A stretch of DNA of 64,000 nucleotides from an uncultured Alistipes sp. Lineage in GTDB: Bacteria; Bacteroidota; Bacteroidia; Bacteroidales; Rikenellaceae. Shown piece after piece: positions 1 through 9,092 of this stretch. Each line of letters begins with the position of its first letter. The first letter of the stretch is position 1. Under the pieces are notes generated by a model. That model did not search any database. It saw nothing but the letters and a program-made list of their open reading frames with translations, and was not told the origin of the DNA. The stretch is from NCBI RefSeq assembly GCF_910580175.1, contig NZ_CAJTXD010000001.1, positions 1-64,000 of the forward strand, written 5' to 3'. The translations under genes and the position numbers were made by a program.

Positions 1-1342
1 CGCCCAGTGCCTGGTAGAGGTGGACGACGCCCTGGATTTCGTCGAAGCGGTCGGCGATCTGCGCCAACTGAGCCGAAAGCAACGATTGCTGGGCCGTCAG
101 GACTTCAAGATAGGTGGTCGACGAGTGTTGCATGAGCAGTTCGGTGCTTGCTACGGCGCGTTCCATGGCTTCGATCTGTTTCTGGCGCAGGTCGGTTTTG
201 GCCCGGGCCGATTGGTATTGTGTCAAAGCATTGTTTACCTCGGCACCCGCATTGAGCAGCGTTTGCTGGAAAGAGAGTCGCGATTCTTCCTGCTGTGCTT
301 TCATGATTTTTACGCGGGCACGGTTGGCGCCGGCATTGAAAATCGGTTGCAGCAGCGATGCGGCAGCATTGAGCAACAATTTGCCCGGATTGACGATCAG
401 CGATCCTGCATTGTTCGTCCAGCCGGCCGTGCCGCTCAGCGTGATCGACGGATAGAGTGCCGAACGGGCCTCGGCCGTCGCATAATAGGCCTGCATGAGG
501 GCGAATTCGGCGGCACGAACGTCGGGACGGTTCGAAAGCATCTGCACCGGAACGCCTACGACCAGATTATCGGGCATGCGTTGCGCATACAGGCGGCCGC
601 GCTCGATGGGCTGAGGAACGCGCCCCAAGATCGAGCAAAGGTTGTTTTCGACCTGCCGGATTTGGTAGGCGATGTCGTGCAGCGATGCTTCCATCGAGTA
701 ATATGTGCCTTCGTATTGGGCTACGCCTGCTTCGTTGGTCATGCCGGCATCTTTCATGGCGCGCATGGTCTCCACGCTTTTGCGCCACTTGTCGGCGGTT
801 TCGCGAGTCACTTCTTCCTGACTATCGAGCATCAATAGCGTGTAATAAAGGTTCGCTACGCTGGCGATCAGTTGTGCGCGGACGGCTTGGCGGTATTCCT
901 TGCTCTGGGCATAGACCGCCTTCGACTTGCGCTTGGCATTGGTCAGCGAGTTGAAGATGTCGATCTGCCAACTTGCCGTGACCGGAATGGTGTAGGCCTT
1001 GCTTGCCGGGCTGTTGTCGAAACTGCTGATCGAACCTTGGGGCGCGAAGTTGAATGACGGCAGATAGGCCAGCCGAGCCGACTTGAGCGCTGCTTCGGCC
1101 TCTTTCATTCGCCAATGGGCCGATTGCAAATCGGTGTTGTTGTCGAGCGCCTCCTCGATGAGCGCCTGCAACTGCGGATCGGTAAATGCCTCCCGCCAGT
1201 CCATGTTGCCGAACGTGGCCGTGTCGACGCTTTCGGCCGTGCCGTACAGTCCGTCGGTCTGTATTTCGGGCCGCGTATAGGGTTTGTAGATGCCGCAGCC
1301 AGTCATTGCGACTGCCAGGCATGCGATGATTATCTTTTTCAT
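1..1342 (-). CDS. RND efflux outer-membrane factor (NodT/OprM-type lipoprotein), 3' end beyond window
   Basis: Outer-membrane channel of a tripartite drug/solute efflux pump. The frame opens at the ATG at 1342 and stays open to base 1, so the C-terminus is missing. The N-terminus has a lipoprotein signal with lipobox MTGC (Cys16). It is followed by two TolC-type helical repeats, with typical phrases such as 'SNRPDVRAAEF', 'LLQPIFNAG' and 'YLEVLTAQQSLL' near the window edge. It is the third gene of an operon with the pump (start 6 bp after the pump stop) and the periplasmic adaptor. The divergent AraC gene probably controls all three. Substrate cannot be read from sequence. Family call is firm. 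Confidence 0.93.
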   Translation of the reverse strand, partial: MKKIIIACLAVAMTGCGIYKPYTRPEIQTDGLYGTAESVDTATFGNMDWREAFTDPQLQALIEEALDNNTDLQSAHWRMKEAEAALKSARLAYLPSFNFAPQGSISSFDNSPASKAYTIPVTASWQIDIFNSLTNAKRKSKAVYAQSKEYRQAVRAQLIASVANLYYTLLMLDSQEEVTRETADKWRKSVETMRAMKDAGMTNEAGVAQYEGTYYSMEASLHDIAYQIRQVENNLCSILGRVPQPIERGRLYAQRMPDNLVVGVPVQMLSNRPDVRAAEFALMQAYYATAEARSALYPSITLSGTAGWTNNAGSLIVNPGKLLLNAAASLLQPIFNAGANRARVKIMKAQQEESRLSFQQTLLNAGAEVNNALTQYQSARAKTDLRQKQIEAMERAVASTELLMQHSSTTYLEVLTAQQSLLSAQLAQIADRFDEIQGVVHLYQALG

Positions 1343-1347
1343 ATCAA

Positions 1348-4300
1348 CTACTCCTCTTTCTCGTTTTTGCACTCCTCGACCTCGGCGCGCACCGACCATT
1401 GGGGCGCGGGATCGAACTCCAGGGGCTTGATCTTCTCCTGCAAGGTCTGGAACACGATGAACAGCGACGGCACGAGGAACAGCAGTGCCAGCGTTCCGAC
1501 GATCATGCCACCCACTACGCCCGTTCCGAGCGTCGAGTTGCCGTTGGCGCCTACGCCGCTGGCCAGAACCAGCGGGATCATGCCGAAGACCATCGTCAGC
1601 ACGGTCATCAAGATCGGGCGCAGACGTACTTTTGCAGCCGATACGGCGGCCTGCGTAAGCGACATGCCCGCACGACGGCGGTCGCCGGCATATTCGGTCA
1701 GCAGGATGGCCGTCTTCGCGAGCAGACCGATCAACATGATAAGACCTGTTTGCAGATAGATATTGTTCTCCAGCCCCATCATCTTGGCAAAGAGGAACGA
1801 ACCCATCAGACCGCACGGTACCGACAGAATGACGGCGAACGGAATGATGAAACTTTCATACAGGGCGCTCAAAATGAGGTATATGAGCAGAATGCAGATA
1901 CCGAAGATGATCGTCGTGTTGCTGCCCGTCTGGGCCTCTTCGCGCGTGATGCCGCCGAACTCGTAACCATAGCCCTTGGGCAGCACTTGTGCCGCTGTCT
2001 CGCGGATCGCCTCGATGGCATCGCCCGACGAATAACCGTCGGCCGCCGTGCCTGTCACGGCGATCGAGTTGTAGAGGTTGAAACGGTTCAATACCTCGGG
2101 GCCATAAATCTTGGTCAGCTTCACGAACTGGCTGATCGGGGCCATCTCGCCGTTCTGCATGCGTACGAATACGTTATCGAGCGATTCGGTATCCATGCGA
2201 TATTTCGGATCGGCCTGGAGCATCACGCGGTAAACTTTCGAGAACCGGTTGATGTTCGAGACGTACTGACCGCCATAGTAACCCGAGAGGGTCGACAAAA
2301 TCTCTGTCGGCGAGATGCCGGCGCGTTTGGCTTTCGCCGCGTCGATGTCCACTACATATTGCGGGAAGTTGATGTTGAACGTAGAATAGGCGCGGCCGAT
2401 TTCCGGGCGCTGGTTCAATGCTCCGATGAATTGCAGGTAGACATTGTAGAAGTCGGCGATCTTACCGCCGGCACGGTCTTGCAGATACATGTTGAAACCG
2501 GTGGAGGTGCCGTAACCCGAAATCATCGGAGGTGCGACGGCGAAGATCTGCGCGTTCTTGATGTCGGCTGTACGGGCATAGATTTGGCCGATCACTGCGT
2601 TGACGGCGTCCTCCTTGTCGGGACGTTTTTCCCAGTCCTTGAGTTTGATAATGCACATGCCGTAAGAGTTGCCCTGGCCGGCGATCATGCCGTAACCGGC
2701 TACCTGGTTGAAATCGCGCACCTGCGGAATAGACTGCAAACGACGTCCGACCTCTTTCATTACCTCGTCCGTCTCGGAAAGCGAGGTGCCCGGGGCGGTG
2801 GTTACGTTGACCATGATCGTGCCCTGGTCTTCGTCGGGCACCAGACCTGTCTTGGTCGTGTTCATCAACAGCACCAATGCTGCGAATGCAAGACCGAGGG
2901 TTGCCCATGTCAGCCATTTGCGTTTGATGAAGAACATCACGCCATGCTTGTATTTGTTGATCATGGCGTTGAATGCCGTGTTGAAAGCCTTGCGGAAACG
3001 GGAGGCGAAGTTGTTGCGCATTTCGCCGTTCTCGTCGAGATAGGGTTTCATGATCAGAGCGCAGAGCGCCGGCGAGAGGGTCAAGGCATTCAAGGCCGAG
3101 ATACCTACGGCCACGGCCATGGTCAGACCGAACTGCGTGTAAAAGACGCCCGATGTGCCGCCCATCATCGCTACGGGAATGAACACGGCCATGAAGACCA
3201 GCGTCGATGTGATGATGGCCGACGTGATGCCCGACATGGCGTCGATCGTGGCCATGTACGACGATTTGTAACCGGCGTCGAACCGTGCCTGCACCGCTTC
3301 GACCACGATGATGGCGTCGTCGACGACCGTACCGATGGCAAGCACCAGCGCGAAGAGCGTCAGGAGGTTGATCGAGAATCCGGCGATCGAAAGGAAAGCG
3401 AACGTTCCGATCAGGGCGACCAGGATCGAGACCGTGGGGATCAATGTCGAGCGGATATCCTGCAAGAATACGTATACCACCAATACCACCAGCAAGATAG
3501 CTTCGAAGAGGGTTTTGATTACCTCATTGATCGAAGCATAGAGGAAGTCGTTGACGTTCTGAAGACTCACGATTTCGATCCCTTTCGGAAGTTCCGTGCG
3601 GATTTCGTCCAGCAGGTCTTCGATATCCTCCACCACCTGCGTGGCGTTCGACCCTGCGGTCTGGAACACCATTGCTGCGATGCCCGGGTGGCCGTTGGCG
3701 TAGCCCTTGTAGGCATACGATTCTCCGCCCAACTCGATGTCGGCCACATCTTTCAGATGCAACACCTGGCCGTCGGCTGTCGAACGGATGACGATTTCGC
3801 CGAACTCCTCGGGCGTTATCTTGCGGCCGCGGTACTTCATGGTATATTGGAATGCGTTGTCCGAGTTCTCGCCCAATTGTCCCGCCGCCGATTCGATGTT
3901 CTGCTCGGCCAGGGCGTAGGTAATGTCCGAAGGCACCAGCCCGTATTGGGCCATCACGTCCGGCTTGAGCCATATGCGCATGGCGTAGTCGGCGCCCAGA
4001 GCGAAGAATTCGCCGACGCCCTGGATGCGTTGCATGCGGGGTTTGATGTTGATGTTCATGTAGTTGGCCAGGAATACCTCGTCATACGAGTCGTCCGGGC
4101 TGTTGAGCGCGAAGACCCGCAGCATGGAGGTCTGACGCTTCATGGCCGTGACGCCGATCTTCGTGACCTCGGCGGGGAGGGCGCCGGTGGCCGTGGCCAC
4201 ACGGTTCTGCACGTTGACCGTAGCCATGTCGGGGTCGGTGCCTTGCTTGAAATAGACCGAAATGGAAGCCGAGCCGGCATTCGATGCGTCGGACTGGATG

Positions 4301-4533
4301 TAGAGCATGTTTTCCACACCGTTGATCGCTTCCTCTAAAGGTACGACTACCGATTTCTGGATGGTTTCGGCGCTGGCGCCCGGATAGGAGGCGCGCACCA
4401 TGACTGTCGGTGGCGCAATGTCGGGGTACTGCTCCACAGGCAGCGTCGCCAGACCGATCAAACCGGCGATGACGATGACGATCGATAGGACGGACGCCAG
4501 AACGGGGCGTTCGATGAAATGTCTCAGTGTCAT
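1348..4533 (-). CDS. RND multidrug efflux permease (HAE1/AcrB-type)
   Basis: Inner-membrane proton-driven pump, 1061 aa, the normal length for hydrophobe/amphiphile RND transporters. It begins with the canonical cytoplasmic-to-TM1 motif (RHFIERPVLASVLS) and carries the paired aspartates of TM4 (GTVVDDAIIVVEA) needed for proton relay. Two large periplasmic loops and a second TM bundle (residues about 870-1040, with AKTAILLTEYA) complete the duplicated RND fold. The acidic/charged tail (EEVEECKNEKEE) is cytoplasmic. It starts 3 bp after the adaptor gene stop, so the two are co-transcribed and probably translationally coupled. Confidence 0.97.
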   Translation of the reverse strand: MTLRHFIERPVLASVLSIVIVIAGLIGLATLPVEQYPDIAPPTVMVRASYPGASAETIQKSVVVPLEEAINGVENMLYIQSDASNAGSASISVYFKQGTDPDMATVNVQNRVATATGALPAEVTKIGVTAMKRQTSMLRVFALNSPDDSYDEVFLANYMNINIKPRMQRIQGVGEFFALGADYAMRIWLKPDVMAQYGLVPSDITYALAEQNIESAAGQLGENSDNAFQYTMKYRGRKITPEEFGEIVIRSTADGQVLHLKDVADIELGGESYAYKGYANGHPGIAAMVFQTAGSNATQVVEDIEDLLDEIRTELPKGIEIVSLQNVNDFLYASINEVIKTLFEAILLVVLVVYVFLQDIRSTLIPTVSILVALIGTFAFLSIAGFSINLLTLFALVLAIGTVVDDAIIVVEAVQARFDAGYKSSYMATIDAMSGITSAIITSTLVFMAVFIPVAMMGGTSGVFYTQFGLTMAVAVGISALNALTLSPALCALIMKPYLDENGEMRNNFASRFRKAFNTAFNAMINKYKHGVMFFIKRKWLTWATLGLAFAALVLLMNTTKTGLVPDEDQGTIMVNVTTAPGTSLSETDEVMKEVGRRLQSIPQVRDFNQVAGYGMIAGQGNSYGMCIIKLKDWEKRPDKEDAVNAVIGQIYARTADIKNAQIFAVAPPMISGYGTSTGFNMYLQDRAGGKIADFYNVYLQFIGALNQRPEIGRAYSTFNINFPQYVVDIDAAKAKRAGISPTEILSTLSGYYGGQYVSNINRFSKVYRVMLQADPKYRMDTESLDNVFVRMQNGEMAPISQFVKLTKIYGPEVLNRFNLYNSIAVTGTAADGYSSGDAIEAIRETAAQVLPKGYGYEFGGITREEAQTGSNTTIIFGICILLIYLILSALYESFIIPFAVILSVPCGLMGSFLFAKMMGLENNIYLQTGLIMLIGLLAKTAILLTEYAGDRRRAGMSLTQAAVSAAKVRLRPILMTVLTMVFGMIPLVLASGVGANGNSTLGTGVVGGMIVGTLALLFLVPSLFIVFQTLQEKIKPLEFDPAPQWSVRAEVEECKNEKEE

Positions 4534-4536
4534 GGG

Positions 4537-5691
4537 CTATTCCTCCTTTACGCTTGAGGTTTCGGTAGCGGTTTCGGCGTTAGGACGGGCCGTAGGAGCC
4601 TGCTTGGCTACGATCGGCGTGCCTTCGCGCAGCAGGCCGACACCCTCGGCTACGATCGTCTCGCCCGGGGTAAGGCCCGACTTGACGATGTACTCCCTGC
4701 CGTTGGATATCTTCTCCACGTCGATCATGCTTGAGACGGCCTTGCCGTCGACTACCTTATATACATAAACCTTGTCCTGGATTTCGAACGTGGCATTCTG
4801 CGGCACAACGATGCAGTCGTGGAAAATCGCGGGCAGCACGATGTTGCCCGAGCCGCCGCTGTGCAGCAGGCCGTTCTTGTTGGGGAAGACGGCGCGCAGC
4901 TGCACGGTGCCCGTCGTCATGTCGATCACGCCGCTGATGGACTCCACGCGTCCGGCCTGGTCGTAGAGCGAGCCGTCGTTGAGCAGCAGCCGTACGTCGG
5001 GCATGTTTTTCAGCGTATTGTCGATCGAACCGTAACGGCGTGCCAATTCCAGCAGCCGGTTTTCGGTCATCGAGAAATAGACGTACATTTCCGAACTATC
5101 CGAAACGGTGGTCAGTTTTGCCGAAGGGCCGACCAGCGCACCTACGCGGAACGGCAGCGTGCCCACCACTCCGTTCGACGGAGCCTTTACCACCGTGTAG
5201 GAGAGGTTGTTGGCTGCGTTCACGCGTTGCGCCTCGGCCTGGGCCAGTTGCGCCTGGGCCGTCAGCAGCGAGTTCTTGGCCGTCGCCAGGTCGAATTTCG
5301 AGACCACTTTTTTGGCATACAATTCCTTTTTGCTATCATAGACGAGCTGTGCCGTAGCCACCCCAGCCTTGGCTGCCGCCACGTTGGCCTCGGCCGTCTG
5401 GAGCGCAGCCTTGTAGGGCACTTGGTCGATGATGAAAAGCGTTTGATCTTTGGTCACGCTTTCGCCTTCCGTCACGCAGAGTTCCGAGATCGTGCCCGAA
5501 ACTTGAGGATAGATGTCGATATCTTGTCGTCCGCGGATGGTCGCCGAGTAATTGGTCGGGATTTCGCGGTCGGTCGTAGCGACGGTCAACACGGCATACT
5601 GGCCGGGCGCCATGGTCGCAGGGGCCTGTCCGCAGCCGGATGCTGCCATGCAGCCGGCCGCCACGATTGCTTTCACGAGAGTCTGCTTCAT
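4537..5691 (-). CDS. RND efflux periplasmic adaptor (MFP) lipoprotein
   Basis: Membrane-fusion protein linking the RND pump to the outer-membrane factor; 384 aa. Start chosen at 5691 (MKQTLVKAIV), which gives a lipoprotein signal with lipobox AASGC (Cys20). The longer in-frame start at 5721 lies inside the putative promoter. Order of domains is split lipoyl/barrel-sandwich (PQVSGTISEL... and SPSNGVVGTLPFRVG-type half), a coiled-coil alpha-hairpin rich in Ala/Gln/Lys (about 95-160), then beta-barrel and membrane-proximal domains. First gene of the operon. Confidence 0.95.
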   Translation of the reverse strand: MKQTLVKAIVAAGCMAASGCGQAPATMAPGQYAVLTVATTDREIPTNYSATIRGRQDIDIYPQVSGTISELCVTEGESVTKDQTLFIIDQVPYKAALQTAEANVAAAKAGVATAQLVYDSKKELYAKKVVSKFDLATAKNSLLTAQAQLAQAEAQRVNAANNLSYTVVKAPSNGVVGTLPFRVGALVGPSAKLTTVSDSSEMYVYFSMTENRLLELARRYGSIDNTLKNMPDVRLLLNDGSLYDQAGRVESISGVIDMTTGTVQLRAVFPNKNGLLHSGGSGNIVLPAIFHDCIVVPQNATFEIQDKVYVYKVVDGKAVSSMIDVEKISNGREYIVKSGLTPGETIVAEGVGLLREGTPIVAKQAPTARPNAETATETSSVKEE

Positions 5692-5718
5692 AAATCTTTC
5701 CTTTGAATTTTTCCGTTG

Positions 5719-5726
5719 CAAAAGTA
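5719..5726 (-). promoter_or_regulatory. -7 box of the efflux operon
   Basis: TACTTTTG on the minus strand, about 28 bp before the adaptor ATG at 5691. No clear -33 TTTG was found at the right spacing. It supports the 5691 start over 5721 and places the operator region for the divergent regulator between 5727 and 5789. Confidence 0.5.
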
Positions 5727-5789
5727 TGCTAAATAAACGGACTTCTGGTCTTTATATTGCGAAAAGTGTTGTTCGTTTTCGGAATAAAA

Positions 5790-5822
5790 TTTGTCGAAAT
5801 ATGAGGGATTTCGCTATTTTTG
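5790..5822 (+). promoter_or_regulatory. Promoter of the AraC regulator gene
   Basis: TTTG (5790-5793), 21-bp spacer, TATTTTTG (5815-5822). Transcription would start near 5828, so the possible TTG start at 5820 is excluded and the ATG at 5844 is favoured. Confidence 0.65.
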
Positions 5823-5843
5823 TCCAAAAAAAGAAATAAACGT

Positions 5844-6692
5844 ATGCTTTCTGTCGATCCGTTGGTCACTACGCAAGAGGAACAGTTCGTGGTCGGAAAT
5901 TCCGATTTTATGTTTTACAACAACTATGTGTCGCGTTGCGGAGGCTGCGTGTTCGCGTTTTGCACCCAAGGAAGCGCCGAAATTACGGTCAATCACTATC
6001 GGGGTGCCGTGAGCCGCGGGACGGCGTTTTTCCTGGTGCCGGGAGCCATGCTGATGTTTACCGGGCGAACCGAGGATTTCCGCATGAATTATTGCGTCTG
6101 CTCCAAAGAGATGTTTGCAGAGGCGGCTTTCCGACTTGAGCCGGCATTTTTCCATGTTCTGCGTGAATATCCGATCACGGTCATGACCGAGGAGATGATT
6201 CAAGGGTGCGAAGCGTGGTTCCGAATGATGGAATATACTTATCACGACAGAGCCAACGTCTACCGCAATACGATCATCCGCAACCGTCTGCAAAATATGC
6301 TCTTGGAGTATTATGATAAATATCAGCGGCGTTTATCTTATGGAGTGCAGCCGGTCAAGAGACAGTCGCGGCAGGCCGAGCTGTTCCATAGGTTTGTCGA
6401 ACTGACCCACGAATATTGTTTGCAGAGACGCGATGTGGCTTTCTATGCCGATCGGTTGTGTATTTCGACCCGTTATCTTTCGACTGTCGTACGCAGCATA
6501 GCCCATAGTTCGGTCAAGGAGTTCGTCGACCGTGCGGTCGTGCTGGAAATCAAGATGTTGTTGCAGTCGTCCGATCTCTCGGTGCAAGAGATCGCCTACC
6601 GGCTCCATTTTCCCGACCAGTCCTATTTGGGGCGGTATTTCAAGAACCACACGGGCATGTCGCCGACCGAATATCGCAACGCACGGAAGTAA
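5844..6692 (+). CDS. AraC-family transcriptional regulator
   Basis: 282-aa DNA-binding regulator. The N-terminal ~150 residues look like a cupin-type sensor domain (FCTQGSAEITVNHYRG, FFLVPGAMLMF). The last ~100 residues carry the tandem helix-turn-helix of AraC proteins, with a second HTH typical of the family (SVQEIAYRLHFPDQSYLGRYFKNHTG). It is divergent from the RND efflux operon across a 150-bp gap. By analogy with similar arrangements it likely regulates that operon in response to a ligand; this is inference. Start set by the promoter at 5790-5822. Confidence 0.92.
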   Translation: MLSVDPLVTTQEEQFVVGNSDFMFYNNYVSRCGGCVFAFCTQGSAEITVNHYRGAVSRGTAFFLVPGAMLMFTGRTEDFRMNYCVCSKEMFAEAAFRLEPAFFHVLREYPITVMTEEMIQGCEAWFRMMEYTYHDRANVYRNTIIRNRLQNMLLEYYDKYQRRLSYGVQPVKRQSRQAELFHRFVELTHEYCLQRRDVAFYADRLCISTRYLSTVVRSIAHSSVKEFVDRAVVLEIKMLLQSSDLSVQEIAYRLHFPDQSYLGRYFKNHTGMSPTEYRNARK

Positions 6693-6724
6693 TCTCTCCC
6701 CTCCTCCCGTCTCTTTCCTGTCGC

Positions 6725-6751
6725 TTCGGGCCTTGGTTTTTCAGGCCCGAA
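6725..6751. terminator. Hairpin after the AraC gene
   Basis: Stem TTCGGGCCT (6725-6733) with AGGCCCGAA (6743-6751), loop rich in T. No strong downstream T-run on the plus strand, so it may be a weak or processing hairpin. Confidence 0.4.
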
Positions 6752-6785
6752 AATTGCTGTTGCAGTGCGAAAAGACCGCACAATT

Positions 6786-7802
6786 ATGAGAATCATTTTT
6801 TTCGGCGTGCAACCTTACGACCGCGAATCGTTCGAGCAGGCCGGCGCTTCGCAGGACTTCGAAATATGTTACCACCGCAGCCATCTGAACGTCAATAATG
6901 TGTCGCTGGCCCAAGGCGCCGATGCCGTCTGCATCTTCGTCAACGACACGGCCGATGCCGAGACGATCCGGCTGTTGGCCGGCATGGGCGTCCGGCTGAT
7001 CGCGCTGCGTTGCGCCGGGTTCAACAATGTCGATCTCGCAGCTGCGGCCCGCCACGGCATCGTCGTGGTGCGGGTTCCGGCCTATTCGCCCCATGCGGTG
7101 GCCGAGCACGCCGTGGCCTTGATGCTGGCGCTCAACCGCAAGATACACCGGGCCTACTGGCGTACGCGGGACGGCAATTTCTCGTTGCATGGGTTGCTGG
7201 GGTTCGACATGTTCGGCAAAACGGCCGGCGTGATCGGCGCCGGCAGAATCGCCCGCGAGTTGATCCGCATCCTCAAAGGCTTCGGCATGGAGGTGCTGGT
7301 TCACGATTTGCATCCCGATCCGGCTTATGCTGCCGATGCTGGTATTGCCTATGTCTCGCTGGATGACCTCTATGCCCGATCCGATGTCATTTCGCTGCAT
7401 TGCCCGCTGACCGACAATACGCGTTACATGATCGGCGACGTGGCCATCGAACGGATGAAGCCGGGCGTGATGCTCATCAATACCGGCCGCGGGCAGCTGA
7501 TCCACACCGAGGCGTTGATCGACGGCTTGAAGGAGAAGAAGATCGGAGCCGCGGGGCTGGATGTCTACGAGGAGGAGGCCGGCTATTTCTACGAAGATAC
7601 CTCGGATCGGATCATGGACGACGACGTGCTGGCGCGTCTGCTGTCGTTCAACAATGTGATCGTTACCTCGCACCAAGGGTTTTTCACTCAAGAGGCGTTG
7701 GACAACATCGCATGCGTGACGATGGACAACATCGCCCGATTCGCAGCAGGTAAAAAACCGATCAACGAAGTGTGCGCCGAACCGGTCGGCGGGCGGGTCT
7801 GA
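6786..7802 (+). CDS. ldhA: D-lactate dehydrogenase (fermentative, NAD-dependent)
   Basis: Reduces pyruvate to D-lactate with NADH. 338 aa, the family size. Strong LdhA signatures are seen: [48 protein letters not shown], and the Rossmann motif [12 protein letters not shown], in which the usual third glycine is Ala. Catalytic residues are present: Arg in NTGRGQLI, Glu in the DVYEEEAG region and His in TSHQGFF. ATG at 6786 chosen over an upstream GTG because it gives the canonical N-terminus (MRIIFFG). gpmA follows 20 bp downstream. Confidence 0.93.
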   Translation: MRIIFFGVQPYDRESFEQAGASQDFEICYHRSHLNVNNVSLAQGADAVCIFVNDTADAETIRLLAGMGVRLIALRCAGFNNVDLAAAARHGIVVVRVPAYSPHAVAEHAVALMLALNRKIHRAYWRTRDGNFSLHGLLGFDMFGKTAGVIGAGRIARELIRILKGFGMEVLVHDLHPDPAYAADAGIAYVSLDDLYARSDVISLHCPLTDNTRYMIGDVAIERMKPGVMLINTGRGQLIHTEALIDGLKEKKIGAAGLDVYEEEAGYFYEDTSDRIMDDDVLARLLSFNNVIVTSHQGFFTQEALDNIACVTMDNIARFAAGKKPINEVCAEPVGGRV

Positions 7803-7822
7803 ATATTACGAAGCCAAGAAAT

Positions 7823-8566
7823 ATGAAAAGAATCGTTTTGCTCCGCCATGGCGAGAGCGTGTGGAACCGCGAAAACCGGTTTACGGGCTGGACGGACGTC
7901 GATCTGAGCGAGCGCGGCGTGCGGGAGGCGTCCGAAGCCGGGGAATTGCTCCGGCGCGAGGGTTTCCGGTTCGGATATGCTTATACTTCTTTTTTGAAAC
8001 GGGCGGTCAAGACGCTCGATGCGGTGCTTGACAAGCTGGATCAAGATTGGATTCCGGTGGCCAAAAGCTGGCGGCTCAACGAAAAGCATTACGGGGCCTT
8101 GCAGGGGCTGAACAAACGCGAGACTGCCGAGAAGTTCGGCGATGAGCAGGTGTTGCTCTGGCGGCGCAGTTTCGATGTGGCACCCGATCCGTTGGCGGCG
8201 GACGATCCGCGCAATCCTCGCTTCGATCTTCGTTACCGCGAAGTGCCGCAGGCCGAATTGCCGCTTACCGAATCGCTGTCCACGACCGTGGCCCGCACGC
8301 TGCCCTATTGGCAATGCGAAATCCTGCCCCGGCTGGCATATTGCGACACGCTGCTGGTCGTGGCCCACGGCAACAGCTTGCGCGGAATCGTCAAGCATCT
8401 GAAAGGCATCTCGGACGACGCCATCGCGGAACTGAATCTGCCGACGGCCGCACCTTATGTGTTCGAATTCGACGACGAATCGAACGTTGTCAACGATTAT
8501 TTCCTGGGCGATCCCGAGAAAGTGGCTGCGGCAATGGCTGCCGTTGCGGCGCAGGGAAAGAAGTAG
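7823..8566 (+). CDS. gpmA: 2,3-bisphosphoglycerate-dependent phosphoglycerate mutase
   Basis: Glycolytic interconversion of 3- and 2-phosphoglycerate; 247 aa. The phospho-acceptor motif [10 protein letters not shown] lies at residues 6-15. Other active-site elements are [11 protein letters not shown], the [16 protein letters not shown] motif (here [13 protein letters not shown]) and the second histidine in [10 protein letters not shown]. Start at 7823 gives the standard N-terminus. Lies 20 bp after ldhA, probably co-transcribed, and ends at a strong bidirectional terminator. Confidence 0.96.
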   Translation: MKRIVLLRHGESVWNRENRFTGWTDVDLSERGVREASEAGELLRREGFRFGYAYTSFLKRAVKTLDAVLDKLDQDWIPVAKSWRLNEKHYGALQGLNKRETAEKFGDEQVLLWRRSFDVAPDPLAADDPRNPRFDLRYREVPQAELPLTESLSTTVARTLPYWQCEILPRLAYCDTLLVVAHGNSLRGIVKHLKGISDDAIAELNLPTAAPYVFEFDDESNVVNDYFLGDPEKVAAAMAAVAAQGKK

Positions 8567-8585
8567 AACCGAGTTTGGAAAAAGG

Positions 8586-8621
8586 AAAAGACAACTTGCC
8601 GCAACGGCAAGTTGTCTTTTT
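8586..8621. terminator. Bidirectional terminator between gpmA and tRNA-Leu
   Basis: Stem GACAACTTGCCG (8590-8601) with CGGCAAGTTGTC (8605-8616), loop CAA. Flanking AAAA/TTTT extends the stem and gives T-runs on both strands, so it can stop gpmA (plus) and tRNA-Leu (minus). Confidence 0.85.
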
Positions 8622-8624
8622 GTG

Positions 8625-8710
8625 TACTCGGAACGGGAATCGAACCCGTACGACCATTGCTGGTCACAGGATTTTAAGTCCGGCGTGTCTACCTATTCCA
8701 CCATCCGAGC
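8625..8710 (-). tRNA. tRNA-Leu (anticodon TAA)
   Basis: Minus-strand class II tRNA with acceptor GCTCGGA pairing TCCGAGT (first pair G-U), anticodon loop CTTAAAA, long variable arm (GACCA-GCAA-TGGTC) and T-arm ACGGG-TTCGAAT-CCCGT. Discriminator A; CCA is not encoded. The second anticodon-stem pair (28-42) is a C-U mismatch. Confidence 0.95.
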
Positions 8711-8735
8711 GACCTCTCCTTGGAAAGAGCGACGG

Positions 8736-8766
8736 CAAAAGTAGCAAAAAAACACGACTTCGCAAA
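8736..8766 (-). promoter_or_regulatory. tRNA-Leu promoter
   Basis: Minus strand: TTTG (8766-8763), 19-bp spacer, TACTTTTG (8743-8736), about 25 bp before the mature tRNA 5' end. Confidence 0.65.
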
Positions 8767-8851
8767 CTTTATGGGGACGGGACGTTGTGAAGCCGGATGT
8801 TGCAACTCAACGGCCGGAAGTCCGGTAAGTCTTTGGATGACGGATGCGGAC

Positions 8852-9051
8852 GGGCGGCAGGATGGGTTGTAGAACGGACAGCAGGATGGACAGCAGGATG
8901 GGCGGCAGGACGGGCGGCAGGACGGGTTGTAGGACGGACAGCAGGACGGACAGCAGGACGGACAGCAGGACGGACAGCAGGACGGGCGGCAGGACGGACA
9001 GCAGGATGGGCGGCAGGACGGGCGGCAGGATGGGTTGTAGAACGGACAGCA
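8852..9051. repeat. 12-bp tandem repeat, 16 full units plus a partial
   Basis: Three unit types alternate: A = GGACAGCAGGAY, B = GGGCGGCAGGAY, C = GGGTTGTAGRAC. Order from 8852: B C A A B B C A A A A B A B B C, then the first 8 bases of A. Every C is preceded by B and followed by A, so a B-C-A triplet recurs three times. Because 12 is a multiple of 3, long open frames cross it on both strands, including Cys/Pro-rich frames on the minus strand. None has gene-like flanks. It lies just after the stop of the pRiA4b-like gene, in its 3' untranslated region. Confidence 0.9.
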
Positions 9052-9092
9052 TATCATGCTCCGGAGAATCCCCTGCCCTGCCCTTTCGGGCG

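Noticed and set aside
1399..4338. 979-codon open frame antisense to the RND pump
   Set aside because: Composition artefact of a GC-rich gene read on the opposite strand; His/Arg/Asp-rich translation with no domains, while the minus strand is an unmistakable RND transporter.
5820..5843. Upstream TTG start for the AraC regulator
   Set aside because: It lies within the -7 box, upstream of the expected transcription start.
8852..9051. CRISPR array
   Set aside because: Units are 12 bp, contiguous and without spacers; no cas genes in the window.
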